Source: Pseudohaliea sp964438205 (GTDB taxonomy: Bacteria; Pseudomonadota; Gammaproteobacteria; Pseudomonadales; Halieaceae). From it: a DNA stretch of 37,524 bases. The stretch is taken from contig CAYTJQ010000034.1 in the NCBI GenBank assembly GCA_964438205.1, forward strand, positions 1 through 37,524, in the 5' to 3' direction. The notes beneath the pieces were generated by a model. The model was given only the letters and a program-made list of their open reading frames with translations. It made no database searches and was not told the DNA's origin. Shown in pieces: positions 1-8,777 of this stretch (position 1 is its first letter; every line of letters begins with the position of its first letter). The position numbers and the translations under genes were made by a program.

Positions 1-1
1 A

Positions 2-24
2 CCCGAAGCCATGGAATCGGCCTG

Positions 25-25
<1 letters not shown>
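2..25 (+). CDS. C-terminal end of an upstream gene (partial)
   Basis: Only the last seven codons of a possible upstream gene are inside the window, ending PEAMESA and then TGA at 23-25. The final A of this stop is the first base of the next gene's ATG (TGATG), the usual sign of translational coupling. The product cannot be identified. The call rests on the open frame and the coupling geometry alone. Confidence 0.35.
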
Positions 26-422
<397 letters not shown>

Positions 423-426
<4 letters not shown>

Positions 427-545
427 GCGGTCAGCACACGGGCCCTGTTCGTCATCCGGATACCCGCTACGAAGAGTGCATGCAGCAGCTCGACAAACCC
501 TACGCGGCCTATGAAGAGGAGCGCGAAGCACTCGGGGAGGAGTGA
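423..545 (+). CDS. Small hypothetical protein, 40 residues, coupled to the GFA gene
   Basis: The ATG at 423 overlaps the TGA of the GFA gene (ATGA), so ribosomes finishing one could start the other. The 40-residue product is strongly charged, with a glutamate-rich end (EEEREALGEE) and no membrane segment or recognisable domain. No separate Shine-Dalgarno sequence is visible. It could be a real small protein or a chance frame in GC-rich DNA; the overlap is the only positive evidence. Confidence 0.35.
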
Positions 546-644
546 TCGCGGCACCGACGGCGCCCGTTGACAGCTGCGGTACGGATTGTGGCACCGTCGT
601 CCTCATAGCCAGCGCCCAAAGCCGCCGGGCGCGCGGAGGTCGCT

Positions 645-1916
645 ATCAGGGAGCTTTCCAGCACCAGCTTCTCGCTGTTCGGTGCCGCGCTGGTCGCCAT
701 CAGCTACGGGATCGCGCGCTTTGCCTTCGGCCTGTTCGTGCCGCCGATCCGCGACGACCTGGCATTGCGGCCTGCGCTCGTGGGTGTCATCGGTGCGCTG
801 CCGCTGGTGAGCTTCGTGCTGGCGACCCTGGTGGCGCCCCTGGCGGCTGACCGGTTGGGCGCGCGCAATGCGGCCATGCTGTCCGGTGTCTTCGGGACGG
901 CGGGTCTCGCGCTGATCAGCGCGAGCGACGATGCGTTCATGCTCGGTGCCGGCGTGTTCGCCTGCGGCATCTGCACCGGCCTCATGATGCCGGCGCTCAC
1001 GGCGGCCATGCAGGTACTGGTCGACCGCTCGCTGCACGGGCGCGTCAGCTCGGTGCTGAATGCGGGCACCAGCATCGGTGTGGTGCTGTCGGTGCCCGCG
1101 GTGTTCTTCCTCGCCGGTGACTGGCGCTTCGCCTACGCGGTGTTCGCCGTGCTGGCGGCGCTCGGTATCCTCGCCGCGGCCGTGATCATTCCCGCCGTCT
1201 CGCGCATCACGCCCGCCGACGCGGCGCCCCCGCCGCCCGTGACGCCCCTGCAGTGGTGGCGCCTGCTGCGCCTCTCCGTGTTTGCCTTTGTCATGGGCTT
1301 TGTGGCCTCGGCCTACTGGGTCTTCGCGCCGGACCTCATGGTCAGGACCGGTGCGCTGCCGGCAGCGGCGACCGGGGGACTCTGGCTGGCGGTGGGGCTC
1401 GCCGGCCTCGGCGGCGCCGCGGTGGCGGACCTCGCGGACCGGAACAATCCGCCGATCACCCAGTCGCTGATGCTGATGATGCTGGCGGCGAGCCTGTCGC
1501 TGCTGGCCGCGAGCCCCGGCCAGCTCACGCTGGCGGTGTTTTCCGCGATGGTCTTCGGTCTTGCCTACATGAGCCTGACCGGCCTCTACCTGATGACGGG
1601 CATACGGCTCCTGCCGGGGCGCCTGTCGCTCGGGCCCGTGCTGCCCTTCATGGCGGTCGCCCTGGGGCAGGCCGCGGGGTCGCCGCTGGTGGGGCTGCTG
1701 GCGCGGGAGCTTGGCTACACGGATACCTTCTCGCTGTTCGCGGCCATCGGGATCATTGCCGCGCTCCTGTCGCCCATGTACCCGCGCCTCATCGACTACG
1801 GCCCCGCCGAAGACGCGGCCGACAGGACGGGCCTGCAGGCGGCCTACGATCAACAGCTGCAGGACGAGGCCGGTGCGCCCCTGCAGATCGTGGCCGTCGG
1901 TGGGGTCGAGGAGTGA
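645..1916 (+). CDS. MFS transporter (non-canonical or lost start codon)
   Basis: This is a hydrophobic protein with about 12 predicted helices and the layout of the major facilitator superfamily; the substrate is unknown. The first ordinary start codon is GTG at 738, but the frame is open back to 609. Residues encoded at 675-735 (LFGAALVAISYGIARFAFGL) form a good first membrane helix that a 738 start would cut off. A strong GGAGGT at 635-640 stands four bases before an ATC codon at 645, and no ATG, GTG or TTG lies between them. I therefore place the start at 645, giving 423 codons. Either AUC initiates, or an ATG has been changed by mutation or sequencing error. With the 738 start the protein would have 392 residues. 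No regulator is adjacent. Confidence 0.75.
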   Translation: MRELSSTSFSLFGAALVAISYGIARFAFGLFVPPIRDDLALRPALVGVIGALPLVSFVLATLVAPLAADRLGARNAAMLSGVFGTAGLALISASDDAFMLGAGVFACGICTGLMMPALTAAMQVLVDRSLHGRVSSVLNAGTSIGVVLSVPAVFFLAGDWRFAYAVFAVLAALGILAAAVIIPAVSRITPADAAPPPPVTPLQWWRLLRLSVFAFVMGFVASAYWVFAPDLMVRTGALPAAATGGLWLAVGLAGLGGAAVADLADRNNPPITQSLMLMMLAASLSLLAASPGQLTLAVFSAMVFGLAYMSLTGLYLMTGIRLLPGRLSLGPVLPFMAVALGQAAGSPLVGLLARELGYTDTFSLFAAIGIIAALLSPMYPRLIDYGPAEDAADRTGLQAAYDQQLQDEAGAPLQIVAVGGVEE

Positions 1917-2013
1917 GCGGCGGCCCCGGCCACAACATCCTGCCCTCGCTGCCTGAACGTGCTTGCGCTACGCTTCGGTGATGAGGTTCAGTGGCAGACC
2001 ACGGAGCACAGCC

Positions 2014-2391
2014 ATGTTGGGAGCACCGGTGACAGCAGCGGACCGCGCGTTCGTTGAGAGCGGCTTCTGGGCAAAGCTCCGCAGGCACGCGACGACGGCG
2101 GGGCGCGAGGTCGTCGAGAAGGCGCTCTGGCTCTACTACGCGGCCCGGGCGCCACAGACACCGGCCTGGGCGCGCTCGGTCATCTACGGCGCGCTCGCCT
2201 ACCTGGTACTCCCGGCCGATGCCATCCCGGACGCCCTGCCTGCGATCGGCTTCAGCGATGACCTGGCAACGCTGACCGCCGCCGTAGCCACGGTGGCCAT
2301 GTTCATCGACGACGCGGTGAAGGAGAAGGCGGCGGCCCGGCTGGCGGCCTGGTTTGGACCCAACGCCACCAGCGCTCGTGAGACCGACTGA
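2014..2391 (+). CDS. YkvA family (DUF1232) membrane protein
   Basis: The protein has the DUF1232 core: a hydrophobic stretch with YLVLPADAIPDALPAIGFSDD, in which the D-IPD-P-x-G-x-DD pattern is diagnostic, then a second hydrophobic stretch. The function of the family is not established. I prefer ATG at 2014 because GGAG at 2003-2006 lies seven bases upstream; ATGs at 1963 and 1981 in the same frame have no such site and would add an arginine-rich tail not typical of the family. The resulting 125-residue length fits. Confidence 0.8.
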   Translation: MLGAPVTAADRAFVESGFWAKLRRHATTAGREVVEKALWLYYAARAPQTPAWARSVIYGALAYLVLPADAIPDALPAIGFSDDLATLTAAVATVAMFIDDAVKEKAAARLAAWFGPNATSARETD

Positions 2392-2470
2392 GTACGACAC
2401 CGTTGGCACGGCCAGTTCGGCGGCGTCCAGGGCGTTGGGATGCCAGCGGTGACGAGGATACCTCACCGGC

Positions 2471-3238
2471 ATGAACACGCGTTCACTGTTCGACAGCCAC
2501 CTGCACATCATCGACCCGCGCTTCCCGCTGGTCGAGAACGACGGCTATTTGCCCACGCCTTTCACTGTTCCTGACTACCGGGCCCGCACGGCGGCCTGGC
2601 CGCTGGTCGGTGGCGCGGTGGTGTCCGGCTCCTTCCAGGCCTTCGACCAGTCCTACCTGCTCGCGGCGCTGCGCGAGCTGGGTGAGGGGTTCGTAGGAGT
2701 CACACAGCTGCCGCCAACGGTGAGTGACGACGAGGTGCTGGCGCTGGCAGCGGCCGGGGTTCGGGGCGTGCGCTTCAACCTGCGCCGCGGTGGCTCGGCG
2801 GCCGCGGCGGACCTCGGACCCATGGCGGCCCGCATCCATGAGCTGGCGGGCTGGCACGTGGAACTCTATGTCGACGCCGCCGAGCTCGGCGCGCTGCGCC
2901 GCACGCTGCTCGAACTCCCCGCCGTGTGCATCGACCACCTCGGTCTCAGCGGCGCCGCGCTGCCGGAGCTCCTGGCGCTGGCGGAGCGGGGCGTTCGCGT
3001 CAAGGCGACGGGTTTCGGCCGGGTCGACTTCCCGGTGGAGGGGGCCCTGCGCGCGCTCCACGCGGCGAACCCGGAGGCACTCCTGTTCGGTTCGGATCTG
3101 CCCTCGACGCGTGCACCCCGGCCCTTTGCGGAGGCGGACATCGACCGGGTGGGAGAAGCGCTGGGCGACGCGGGCGCCCGGGCGGTGCTGTGCGACAATG
3201 CGCTCGCATTCTACCGAGTGCCGGGAACCGATGCCTGA
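2471..3238 (+). CDS. Amidohydrolase-family metal-dependent hydrolase (Amidohydro_2-like TIM barrel)
   Basis: The N-terminus has DSHLHIID (D8, H10, H12), the first metal-binding strand of the amidohydrolase superfamily. Later signatures are the strand-end histidine in VCIDHLGL and the aspartate in LLFGSDLPSTRAP. At 255 residues it resembles the short Amidohydro_2 branch, which contains lactonases and decarboxylases such as 2-pyrone-4,6-dicarboxylate hydrolase; the substrate cannot be read from the sequence. Its stop overlaps the start of the ZIP transporter gene by eight bases, so the two are probably co-translated. A metal importer next to a metal-dependent hydrolase is suggestive, but no functional link is shown. 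Confidence 0.82.
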   Translation: MNTRSLFDSHLHIIDPRFPLVENDGYLPTPFTVPDYRARTAAWPLVGGAVVSGSFQAFDQSYLLAALRELGEGFVGVTQLPPTVSDDEVLALAAAGVRGVRFNLRRGGSAAAADLGPMAARIHELAGWHVELYVDAAELGALRRTLLELPAVCIDHLGLSGAALPELLALAERGVRVKATGFGRVDFPVEGALRALHAANPEALLFGSDLPSTRAPRPFAEADIDRVGEALGDAGARAVLCDNALAFYRVPGTDA

Positions 3239-3989
3239 AGACAACCTGCCGACGCTGGCCTGGATCGTCGGTAGCGGTCTGCTCATGAGCGCACTCGCCC
3301 TCGTGGGGTCGCTCACACTGGTGCTGAGCGAGCGCGCCCTCGAGCGGCTGCTGATGCCCCTGGTGGCGTTTGCCGCGGGCTCGCTCATCGGCGGCGCCTT
3401 CCTGCACATGATTCCCGCGGGGCTGGCGCAGTATGCGGACGGCGATAGCTTCTTTGTCTGGATTCTGCTCGGCTTCTTCACGTTCTTCATGCTCGAGCAG
3501 TTCCTGCACTGGCACCACTCCCACCGGGCCAGGCAAACGGGCCGGCAGCCCATGACCTATCTCATCCTGCTTGGCGATGGCCTGCACAACTTCATCGGTG
3601 GTCTCGCGATCGGCGGTACTTTCCTCATCGATATCCGGCTCGGCATCATGGCCTGGCTCGCGGCCGCGGCCCACGAAGTGCCGCAGGAGCTGGGGGATTT
3701 CGCGGTGCTTGTGCAAGGAGGCTGGTCGAAGCGGCTTGCCCTGCTGTTCAACGTGCTGTCGGCGCTGACCTTCCTGCTCGGCGGCCTCGTCGCCTACGTC
3801 GCCGCGGCCCGCATCGACGTGGCTTTCCTGGTCCCCTTTGCCGCGGGCAACTTCATCTACATCGGGGCGTCCGACCTGGTGCCGGAGGTCAAGCGGCACC
3901 AGGAGCGCGGTGCCAGCGTCCTGCACCTCTTCGCCTTCGCCGGGGGCCTGGCGCTCATGTGGCTGATCCGGATCGTTTTTGACGGTTGA
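3231..3989 (+). CDS. ZIP family divalent metal transporter
   Basis: The 252-residue membrane protein has about eight helices and both metal-site helices of the ZIP (zinc/iron-regulated transporter-like) family: GDGLHNFIGG (D116, H119, N120) and HEVPQELGD (H148, E149, E153, D156). A histidine-rich loop, HWHHSH at 93-98, comes before helix four, as in many ZIP proteins. Members import Zn, Fe or Mn into the cytoplasm, and some bacterial ones work in export; specificity is not predictable here. The start lies inside the end of the amidohydrolase gene. A small inverted repeat at 4051-4064 (TGGCG-TTAT-CGCCA) lies downstream but has no T-tract. Confidence 0.9.
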   Translation: MPEDNLPTLAWIVGSGLLMSALALVGSLTLVLSERALERLLMPLVAFAAGSLIGGAFLHMIPAGLAQYADGDSFFVWILLGFFTFFMLEQFLHWHHSHRARQTGRQPMTYLILLGDGLHNFIGGLAIGGTFLIDIRLGIMAWLAAAAHEVPQELGDFAVLVQGGWSKRLALLFNVLSALTFLLGGLVAYVAAARIDVAFLVPFAAGNFIYIGASDLVPEVKRHQERGASVLHLFAFAGGLALMWLIRIVFDG

Positions 3990-4118
3990 GGCCGGGCAGC
4001 GACCTTGGCCCCCGGGGCTGCGCGCCAGAAGGACCGGTTCCTGCGACGAATGGCGTTATCGCCAGGCATCGACTGCCGCATACTGGATGCCCAAAGCGTT
4101 TCATCCGAGGACCCGGGC

Positions 4119-4796
4119 ATGACTGTCACCGATCGAACGCTGGGACGCATCCTCGGCGGGTTGATCCTGCTGCAGCTGGGCTGCGGGATTGCCAGCAACC
4201 TCTGGTTGACGGCGCCGCTGTTCGCCGAGGACGGCTACCTTGCGCTGACCCGCACCGAGCAGCTGACGATCCGCGGCAGCGTCCTGTTCGCCCTGGCTAC
4301 CGGCTGCCTGGGGGTGGTGATTGCCCTGCTGGCGCAGGCGCCCTTTCGCCGCCGGGGGCCGCTGCCGGGCCGGGCGCTGCTCGTGTTCAGCGCGGTGGCG
4401 CTTGCCATCGGCGTCGTCGAGCAGGCCGGTGTGCTGTCGATGGTGTTGGTGGCGGAAACTCTGGGGCAGGCCGCTACCGGCGCTGTCGACCCCGGGCCCG
4501 CGGTGCGGGTACTCGGGGCGCTTCTGCGCAATGCCAGCCACTATCTCGGCCTGCTCGCGTCCGGTGTCAGCCTGTTTATCTTCTATGCGGGGCTTCTCGC
4601 CCTCCGGCTCGTGCCCCGGTTCCTGGCCAACTTCGGCCTGTTCGCGGTAGCCCTGCAGCTGTACGCCATCGGCAGCGCAGTGCTGGGCGCGGAGGTGAAC
4701 TTCCTGCTGCTCGCGCCGCTGGCGCTGAGCCAGCTGCTGCTTGCTCTCTGGCTGCTGGTGCGCGGCCTGCCGGCGGCAGGGCCCTCCGGCAGCTAG
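4119..4796 (+). CDS. DUF4386 family membrane protein
   Basis: This is a 225-residue hydrophobic protein with about six predicted helices. The start LGRILGGLILLQLGCGIASN, the central NASHYLGLLASGVSLFIFY and the C-terminal tract rich in leucine and alanine agree with DUF4386, a family without known function. The ATG at 4119 has GAGG at 4107-4110 eight bases upstream, so I choose it over the longer frame from 4005. The gene converges on the DsbA-like gene, and the two TAG stops share the palindrome CTAG at 4793-4796. Confidence 0.65.
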   Translation: MTVTDRTLGRILGGLILLQLGCGIASNLWLTAPLFAEDGYLALTRTEQLTIRGSVLFALATGCLGVVIALLAQAPFRRRGPLPGRALLVFSAVALAIGVVEQAGVLSMVLVAETLGQAATGAVDPGPAVRVLGALLRNASHYLGLLASGVSLFIFYAGLLALRLVPRFLANFGLFAVALQLYAIGSAVLGAEVNFLLLAPLALSQLLLALWLLVRGLPAAGPSGS

Positions 4797-5455
4797 CGTT
4801 CCGCCAGCCCCGCCTGCTGTAGGCGCCAGTGCAGCACGTCCAGCCGGTCCTGGCCGAAGAAGGGCTCGCCGCGGAAGGCGCAGGTCGGCACGCCCCAGTG
4901 CCCAGCGGCTTCGTGGGCCGCCTGGTTTTCCTCGATCACGGCCTCCAGCCGGTCCGCTTCCGCTTCGACCTGCCGGTCCAGGGCCGCGAGGTCGAAGCCG
5001 GCGCGGGCCGCGGCCTGCGCGAGATGGTCGCCCTCGTGCCAGTGCCTCGTGCCGCCCCAGATCACCCGGGCGATTTCGTCGGCAAAGGCGATGCCGTCGC
5101 CCTGCTCGGCGGCAAGGGCGCCCAGGCGGGTCAGGCGATGGATGAAGGGCTGCTCCGCCCCGGTCTGGCGCACACCGTCGTCATCGACGTACTGGTTGAC
5201 CGGGTCCGGCTCGGGCCAGCTGATCGGCAGGTCGAGGTACTCCGCGCAGCGGATGAGGTCCGTGAGGAAGTAGCCGAGCCATTGCGGGTGCTGGTTGTGG
5301 AAGAACTCCGGCGTGCGGATGGCCAGCGGGTAGACCGGCCGGAAGTTCACTGTCAACGCATAGCGGGCCTGCCAGTCGCGCAGGCGCGGGGTCGCCAGGT
5401 AGGACCAGGGGCTGCGGAAGGACCAGAAGACGTCGATTTCCAGGGGGGTGGCCAT
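4793..5455 (-). CDS. DsbA-like thioredoxin-fold oxidoreductase (2-hydroxychromene-2-carboxylate isomerase / FrnE type)
   Basis: The N-terminus, IDVFWSFRSPWSYLATPRL, is the signature of the DsbA-like thioredoxin-fold family that includes HCCA isomerase. The usual CxxC is replaced by a serine-type SPWSY. Near the end, HWGVPTCAFRGEPFFGQDRLD matches the family's conserved GVPT cis-proline region and FWGQDR-like tail. HCCA isomerases use glutathione in naphthalene breakdown, but most relatives act on unknown substrates; no catabolic genes are near. The ATG at 5455 gives 220 residues; a longer frame to 5497 adds an unlikely tail. It is divergent from the nitroreductase-like gene across 130 bases. 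Confidence 0.85.
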   Translation of the reverse strand: MATPLEIDVFWSFRSPWSYLATPRLRDWQARYALTVNFRPVYPLAIRTPEFFHNQHPQWLGYFLTDLIRCAEYLDLPISWPEPDPVNQYVDDDGVRQTGAEQPFIHRLTRLGALAAEQGDGIAFADEIARVIWGGTRHWHEGDHLAQAAARAGFDLAALDRQVEAEADRLEAVIEENQAAHEAAGHWGVPTCAFRGEPFFGQDRLDVLHWRLQQAGLAER

Positions 5456-5585
5456 GGCGTTCTCTTGTCGCTGTTGTAATAGCAGGGACGATAGCATGGT
5501 CGAGGCGCTCAGCAGCAGGCCCGTCCCCGGGCCGCTGTCCTGCTACCTTTAGGTTTTGGCAATCGGACAACGGGGAGACTGTGCC

Positions 5586-6581
5586 GTGGCGGAGAGAAGA
5601 AATACCGGACTGAACGAGGAACATCGTAGCTTGCTGGACGCCGCGGTGCGGGCCCCCTCCAGCCACAACACGCAGCCCTGGCTGTTCCGGCTCGAGCACG
5701 ACGCGGTGCACCTGTTCGCGGACCGCACCCGGGCGCTCCCCGTCAACGACCCGGAGGACCGGGAGCTCACCATCAGCTGCGGCTGTGCGCTCCTCAACCT
5801 GCGGGTGGCCGCCGCCGCGGCGGGGCTGCGCGCCGCCTGTCGGCTGCTGCCCGACAGCGACACGGAAGATCTGCTCGCCACGGTACACCTTGCCCCGGGC
5901 AGCGACACCGCCGGCGACGCGGCGCTCGCTGAAGAAATCGGCCGCCGGCGCACGCTGCGCAAGCGCTTCGACGATCGGGCGGTGCCCCCGGCCGTGCTCC
6001 GCGACCTGCTGCGCGCCGTGGAAGACGAGGGCGCCTGGGCAGTCATCGTCGATGGCGAGGCACAGCGACAGGCCGTCGCGTCGCTGGTGTCCGAGGGCGA
6101 TGCCATGCAATGGTCCAGCCCGCACTGGCGCCGCGAGCTGGCGCAGTGGATGCACCCCCGGCGCCGCGGCGATGGCCTGGCGCTCGCCGGCATCGCCGCG
6201 CCCCTGGCGCAGGTGGTCGTGCGCACGGTGGATATGGGGACCGGCGTCGGCGCGAAGGATCATGCGCTGGCGGAGACCTCGCCGCTGCTCCTCGCCATCG
6301 GTACCGCCGGTGACGGCAGCGAAGACTGGCTCCGCGCCGGCCAGGCGCTGGAGCGCCTGCTGCTGGTGGCGTCAGGCCACGGCCTGCAGGCGGGCTACCT
6401 CAACCAGCCGCTGCAGCTGCCGGCGCTGCGCCACCGGCTCCAGCACCAGCTGGCGCACGACGGCTTTCCGCAGCTGCTGCTCCGCCTGGGCTACTGCGAC
6501 GAGCCGGGCGAGGCATCGCCCCGGCGGCCGCTGGACGCGGTACTCGTCGCTGCCGCCGACGGCCGGCATCAGCCCCGCTAG
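5586..6581 (+). CDS. Acg-like nitroreductase-family FMN protein
   Basis: The protein begins with AVRAPSSHNTQPWLF, the FMN-binding signature of the nitroreductase superfamily, and keeps the long two-half layout (331 residues) seen in the Acg subgroup. In mycobacteria Acg is an FMN-sequestering relative; activity here is unknown. The chosen GTG at 5586 has GGGGAG at 5572-5577 upstream, while TTG at 5556 has no site. The gene converges on the mtfA-like gene, with both stops in CTAG at 6578-6581. Confidence 0.8.
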   Translation: MAERRNTGLNEEHRSLLDAAVRAPSSHNTQPWLFRLEHDAVHLFADRTRALPVNDPEDRELTISCGCALLNLRVAAAAAGLRAACRLLPDSDTEDLLATVHLAPGSDTAGDAALAEEIGRRRTLRKRFDDRAVPPAVLRDLLRAVEDEGAWAVIVDGEAQRQAVASLVSEGDAMQWSSPHWRRELAQWMHPRRRGDGLALAGIAAPLAQVVVRTVDMGTGVGAKDHALAETSPLLLAIGTAGDGSEDWLRAGQALERLLLVASGHGLQAGYLNQPLQLPALRHRLQHQLAHDGFPQLLLRLGYCDEPGEASPRRPLDAVLVAAADGRHQPR

Positions 6582-7384
6582 CCGGGCTTTCCCCTGACGC
6601 CGGCAGCGGCCGCCGCCGGGTCCTGGCGGTAGAAGCCGGACAGCTGCCGATAGACAGCGGGAAGACCGGCCCGGAGCCGCGCCGGCGCCTCGAAGAATTC
6701 CTCCGTCAGCACGGCGAAGAATTCGCCCGGCGACTCCGCGGCGTAGGGGTCGATGGCGGTTTCCTCCCCGGCATCCACCGCTTCGCAGAGGGCCGCATAG
6801 GCGGCGCTGAAGGCCTCGGTCCAGGCGGCGGGGTCCATGTCCCGGTGTAGCGGCGGCATGCCGTTGGGGCCACCGCTCAGCATGTCGAGCTTGTGCGCGA
6901 ACTCGTGGATGATGATCGCCCCGTCGAGGTCGCCGTTGGGGCCATCCCAGGCGATGTCGCCCCAGGAGAGGATGACCGGGCCCTGCTCCCAGGACTCGCC
7001 GGCCAGTTCCTGCCGGCTCTCGTGGAGCACACCGGCCTCGTCGAACTCCTGCCGGTCGACCAGGAAGGTGTCGGGGTAGACGATGACCGTGCGCCAGCCC
7101 CGGTACGCCTCGAGGCCCAGCTCGAGTACCGGCAGGCATGCCTGCGCCGCGATGACCGTGCCCATGTGCTCGTCCACGGTAAGGCCGCCGGCGCCGGCGA
7201 TCGTTTTCTCGGCGAGGAACAGGCCGGCGAGCACGCGCAGCCGCACGCGCCGGGCCCGGTCCAGGTAAGCGAGGGCCGGCAGGCGGCGACAGGCGGCGTG
7301 CCAGGCGCCGAAGCGGATCCGGGTCTGCCACAGGCGCCGCGCGCGGCGGGCGCGACGGCGGCGTTGGCGTAAGCGGGCGAACAT
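6578..7384 (-). CDS. mtfA: MtfA family zinc-dependent peptidase
   Basis: The 268-residue product carries HEFAHKLD (H160, E161, H164), the gluzincin zinc motif, and a downstream FFAVLTEEFFE acidic helix, as in MtfA (YeeI). E. coli MtfA is a cytosolic aminopeptidase that also binds the repressor Mlc and so relieves repression of ptsG; whether this host has Mlc is not visible. E. coli MtfA is 265 residues long, which supports ATG at 7384 rather than the longer frame to 7444. The N-terminal 20 residues are unusually arginine-rich. It is divergent from the sugar dehydrogenase gene. Confidence 0.87.
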   Translation of the reverse strand: MFARLRQRRRRARRARRLWQTRIRFGAWHAACRRLPALAYLDRARRVRLRVLAGLFLAEKTIAGAGGLTVDEHMGTVIAAQACLPVLELGLEAYRGWRTVIVYPDTFLVDRQEFDEAGVLHESRQELAGESWEQGPVILSWGDIAWDGPNGDLDGAIIIHEFAHKLDMLSGGPNGMPPLHRDMDPAAWTEAFSAAYAALCEAVDAGEETAIDPYAAESPGEFFAVLTEEFFEAPARLRAGLPAVYRQLSGFYRQDPAAAAAGVRGKPG

Positions 7385-7528
7385 ACCGATGCAGTGCGGC
7401 CTGGGTCGGGGCGAGAGGCGAACGATAACAGGTTCCCTCGCCACGGTGCCTCGCTGGCGGCACTGGCGGGGTTCCGCTAGAGTCAGGGGTTAACGGCCAT
7501 CCACCACCCAGTCTCGAGGAGCCAGCCT

Positions 7529-8671
7529 ATGTCCACGTTCCGCTACCTCCTTTGCGTCCTCGCGCTCCTGCCGGTTCTCGCCTGCGCCGCGGCCGGTGAG
7601 CCCTTCGAGCGCGAGGTGATTGCCGACTTCGACGAGCCCTGGGCGCTGGCCTTCCTGCCGGACGGCCGGATGCTGGTGACGGAGAAAAAAGGCAACCTCT
7701 TCGTCGTTTCCCGGGATGGCGACAAGGCCGGCCCCGTGGCCGGCCTGCCCGACGTGGCTTACGGCGGCCAGGGCGGCCTGGGGGATGTCGTCCTGCACCC
7801 GGACTTCGCGCAGAACGGCCTCGTCTACCTGAGTTACGTCGAGAGCGGCACCGGCGACACGCGAGGTGCTGTCGTCGCTCGCGGCGTGCTGGATACCGGC
7901 GGCCGGAGCCCGGTGCTCCGGGACGTCGAGGTACTCTGGCGCCAGTATCCGAAGGTGCTCGGGTACGGCCACTACGGCCACCGGCTGCTGTTCGACGACG
8001 AGGGCTACCTGTGGATCTCCTCCGGCGACCGGCAGAAATTCACGCCGGCGCAGGACATGCAGGCCAATCTCGGCAAGATGATCCGCCTACACGACGACGG
8101 CTCCGTGCCCGCGGACAACCCGTTCGTCGATTACCTCAGCGAGGAGCCGCTGGTCGATGATGTCGCCGTGTACGATGAAATCTGGTCCCTCGGCCACCGC
8201 AACCCGCTGGGCATCGCCCTCGATGACGAGGGCCGGCTCTGGGCGATCGAGATGGGCCCGGCCGGGGGGGACGAGCTGAACCTTATCCAGCGCGGCGCCA
8301 ACTACGGCTACCCGGTCGTCTCGAACGGGGAGCACTACGACGGACGCCCCATCCCCGACCACGATACCCGCCCGGAGTTCGAGGCGCCGAAGGCCTGGTG
8401 GACCCCGGTCATCTCGCCCGGCGACCTCATGATCTACCGCGGCGACCTGTTCGCGGACTGGCGCGGGGATGCGCTGGCCGCCGGCCTGTCGTCCCAGGCC
8501 ATTGTCCGCATCCGCCTGGGTGAAGACAGCGCGGAGGAGGTGGCGCGCTACCCCATGGGTGCGCGGATCCGCAGCGTTGTCGAGGGGCCGGACGGCGCCC
8601 TCTGGGTGCTCGAGGATGAGCGCCGCAGCAGCCAGGGTCGGTTGCTGCGGCTGACGCCCGCCGGCGGCTGA
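7529..8671 (+). CDS. PQQ-dependent aldose sugar dehydrogenase (GSDH/YliI family), exported
   Basis: A signal peptide (LLCVLALLPVLACAAA) is followed by the six-bladed propeller of soluble glucose/sorbosone dehydrogenases: EPWALAFLPDGRMLVTEKKG, GGQGGLGDVVLHPDF, YGHYGHRLLF, GDRQKF, EIWSLGHRNPLGIAL and EMGPAGGDELN. E. coli YliI (Asd) oxidises aldose sugars in the periplasm with pyrroloquinoline quinone. No PQQ synthesis genes are in the window, so the cofactor must come from elsewhere. LAC at the signal end might be a weak lipobox. GAGGA at 7516-7520 precedes ATG 7529. A seven-G run at 8264-8270 lies inside the coding region but does not break the frame. Confidence 0.9.
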   Translation: MSTFRYLLCVLALLPVLACAAAGEPFEREVIADFDEPWALAFLPDGRMLVTEKKGNLFVVSRDGDKAGPVAGLPDVAYGGQGGLGDVVLHPDFAQNGLVYLSYVESGTGDTRGAVVARGVLDTGGRSPVLRDVEVLWRQYPKVLGYGHYGHRLLFDDEGYLWISSGDRQKFTPAQDMQANLGKMIRLHDDGSVPADNPFVDYLSEEPLVDDVAVYDEIWSLGHRNPLGIALDDEGRLWAIEMGPAGGDELNLIQRGANYGYPVVSNGEHYDGRPIPDHDTRPEFEAPKAWWTPVISPGDLMIYRGDLFADWRGDALAAGLSSQAIVRIRLGEDSAEEVARYPMGARIRSVVEGPDGALWVLEDERRSSQGRLLRLTPAGG

Positions 8672-8681
8672 ACCCGGCAAC

Positions 8682-8697
8682 GCGGCGGCTGCGCCGC
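8682..8697 (+). terminator. Weak hairpin after the sugar dehydrogenase gene
   Basis: GCGGCG and CGCCGC form a six-base stem with a four-base loop eleven bases after the stop codon. There is no run of T behind it, so intrinsic termination is doubtful. Confidence 0.25.
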
Positions 8698-8777
8698 TAA
8701 GGTTCCCGCTGTAGCCCGGACGTTGCTTGAAAACGTCGCCTGAGAGAGGCCGTTCGTAACGAGGAGATCGATCGACC

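Noticed and set aside
567..572. Perfect TTGACA as a -35 for the MFS gene
   Set aside because: No acceptable -10 is found 16-18 bases downstream, so it is not reported as a promoter.
603..1853. 416-codon minus-strand ORF over the MFS gene
   Set aside because: Composition (R, H, Q, G rich) is that of a GC-rich shadow; the plus strand encodes clear membrane helices.
8264..8270. Seven-G run as a phase-variation tract in the sugar dehydrogenase gene
   Set aside because: Short for slippage in a GC-rich genome and the frame is intact; no sign of variation can be seen from one sequence.
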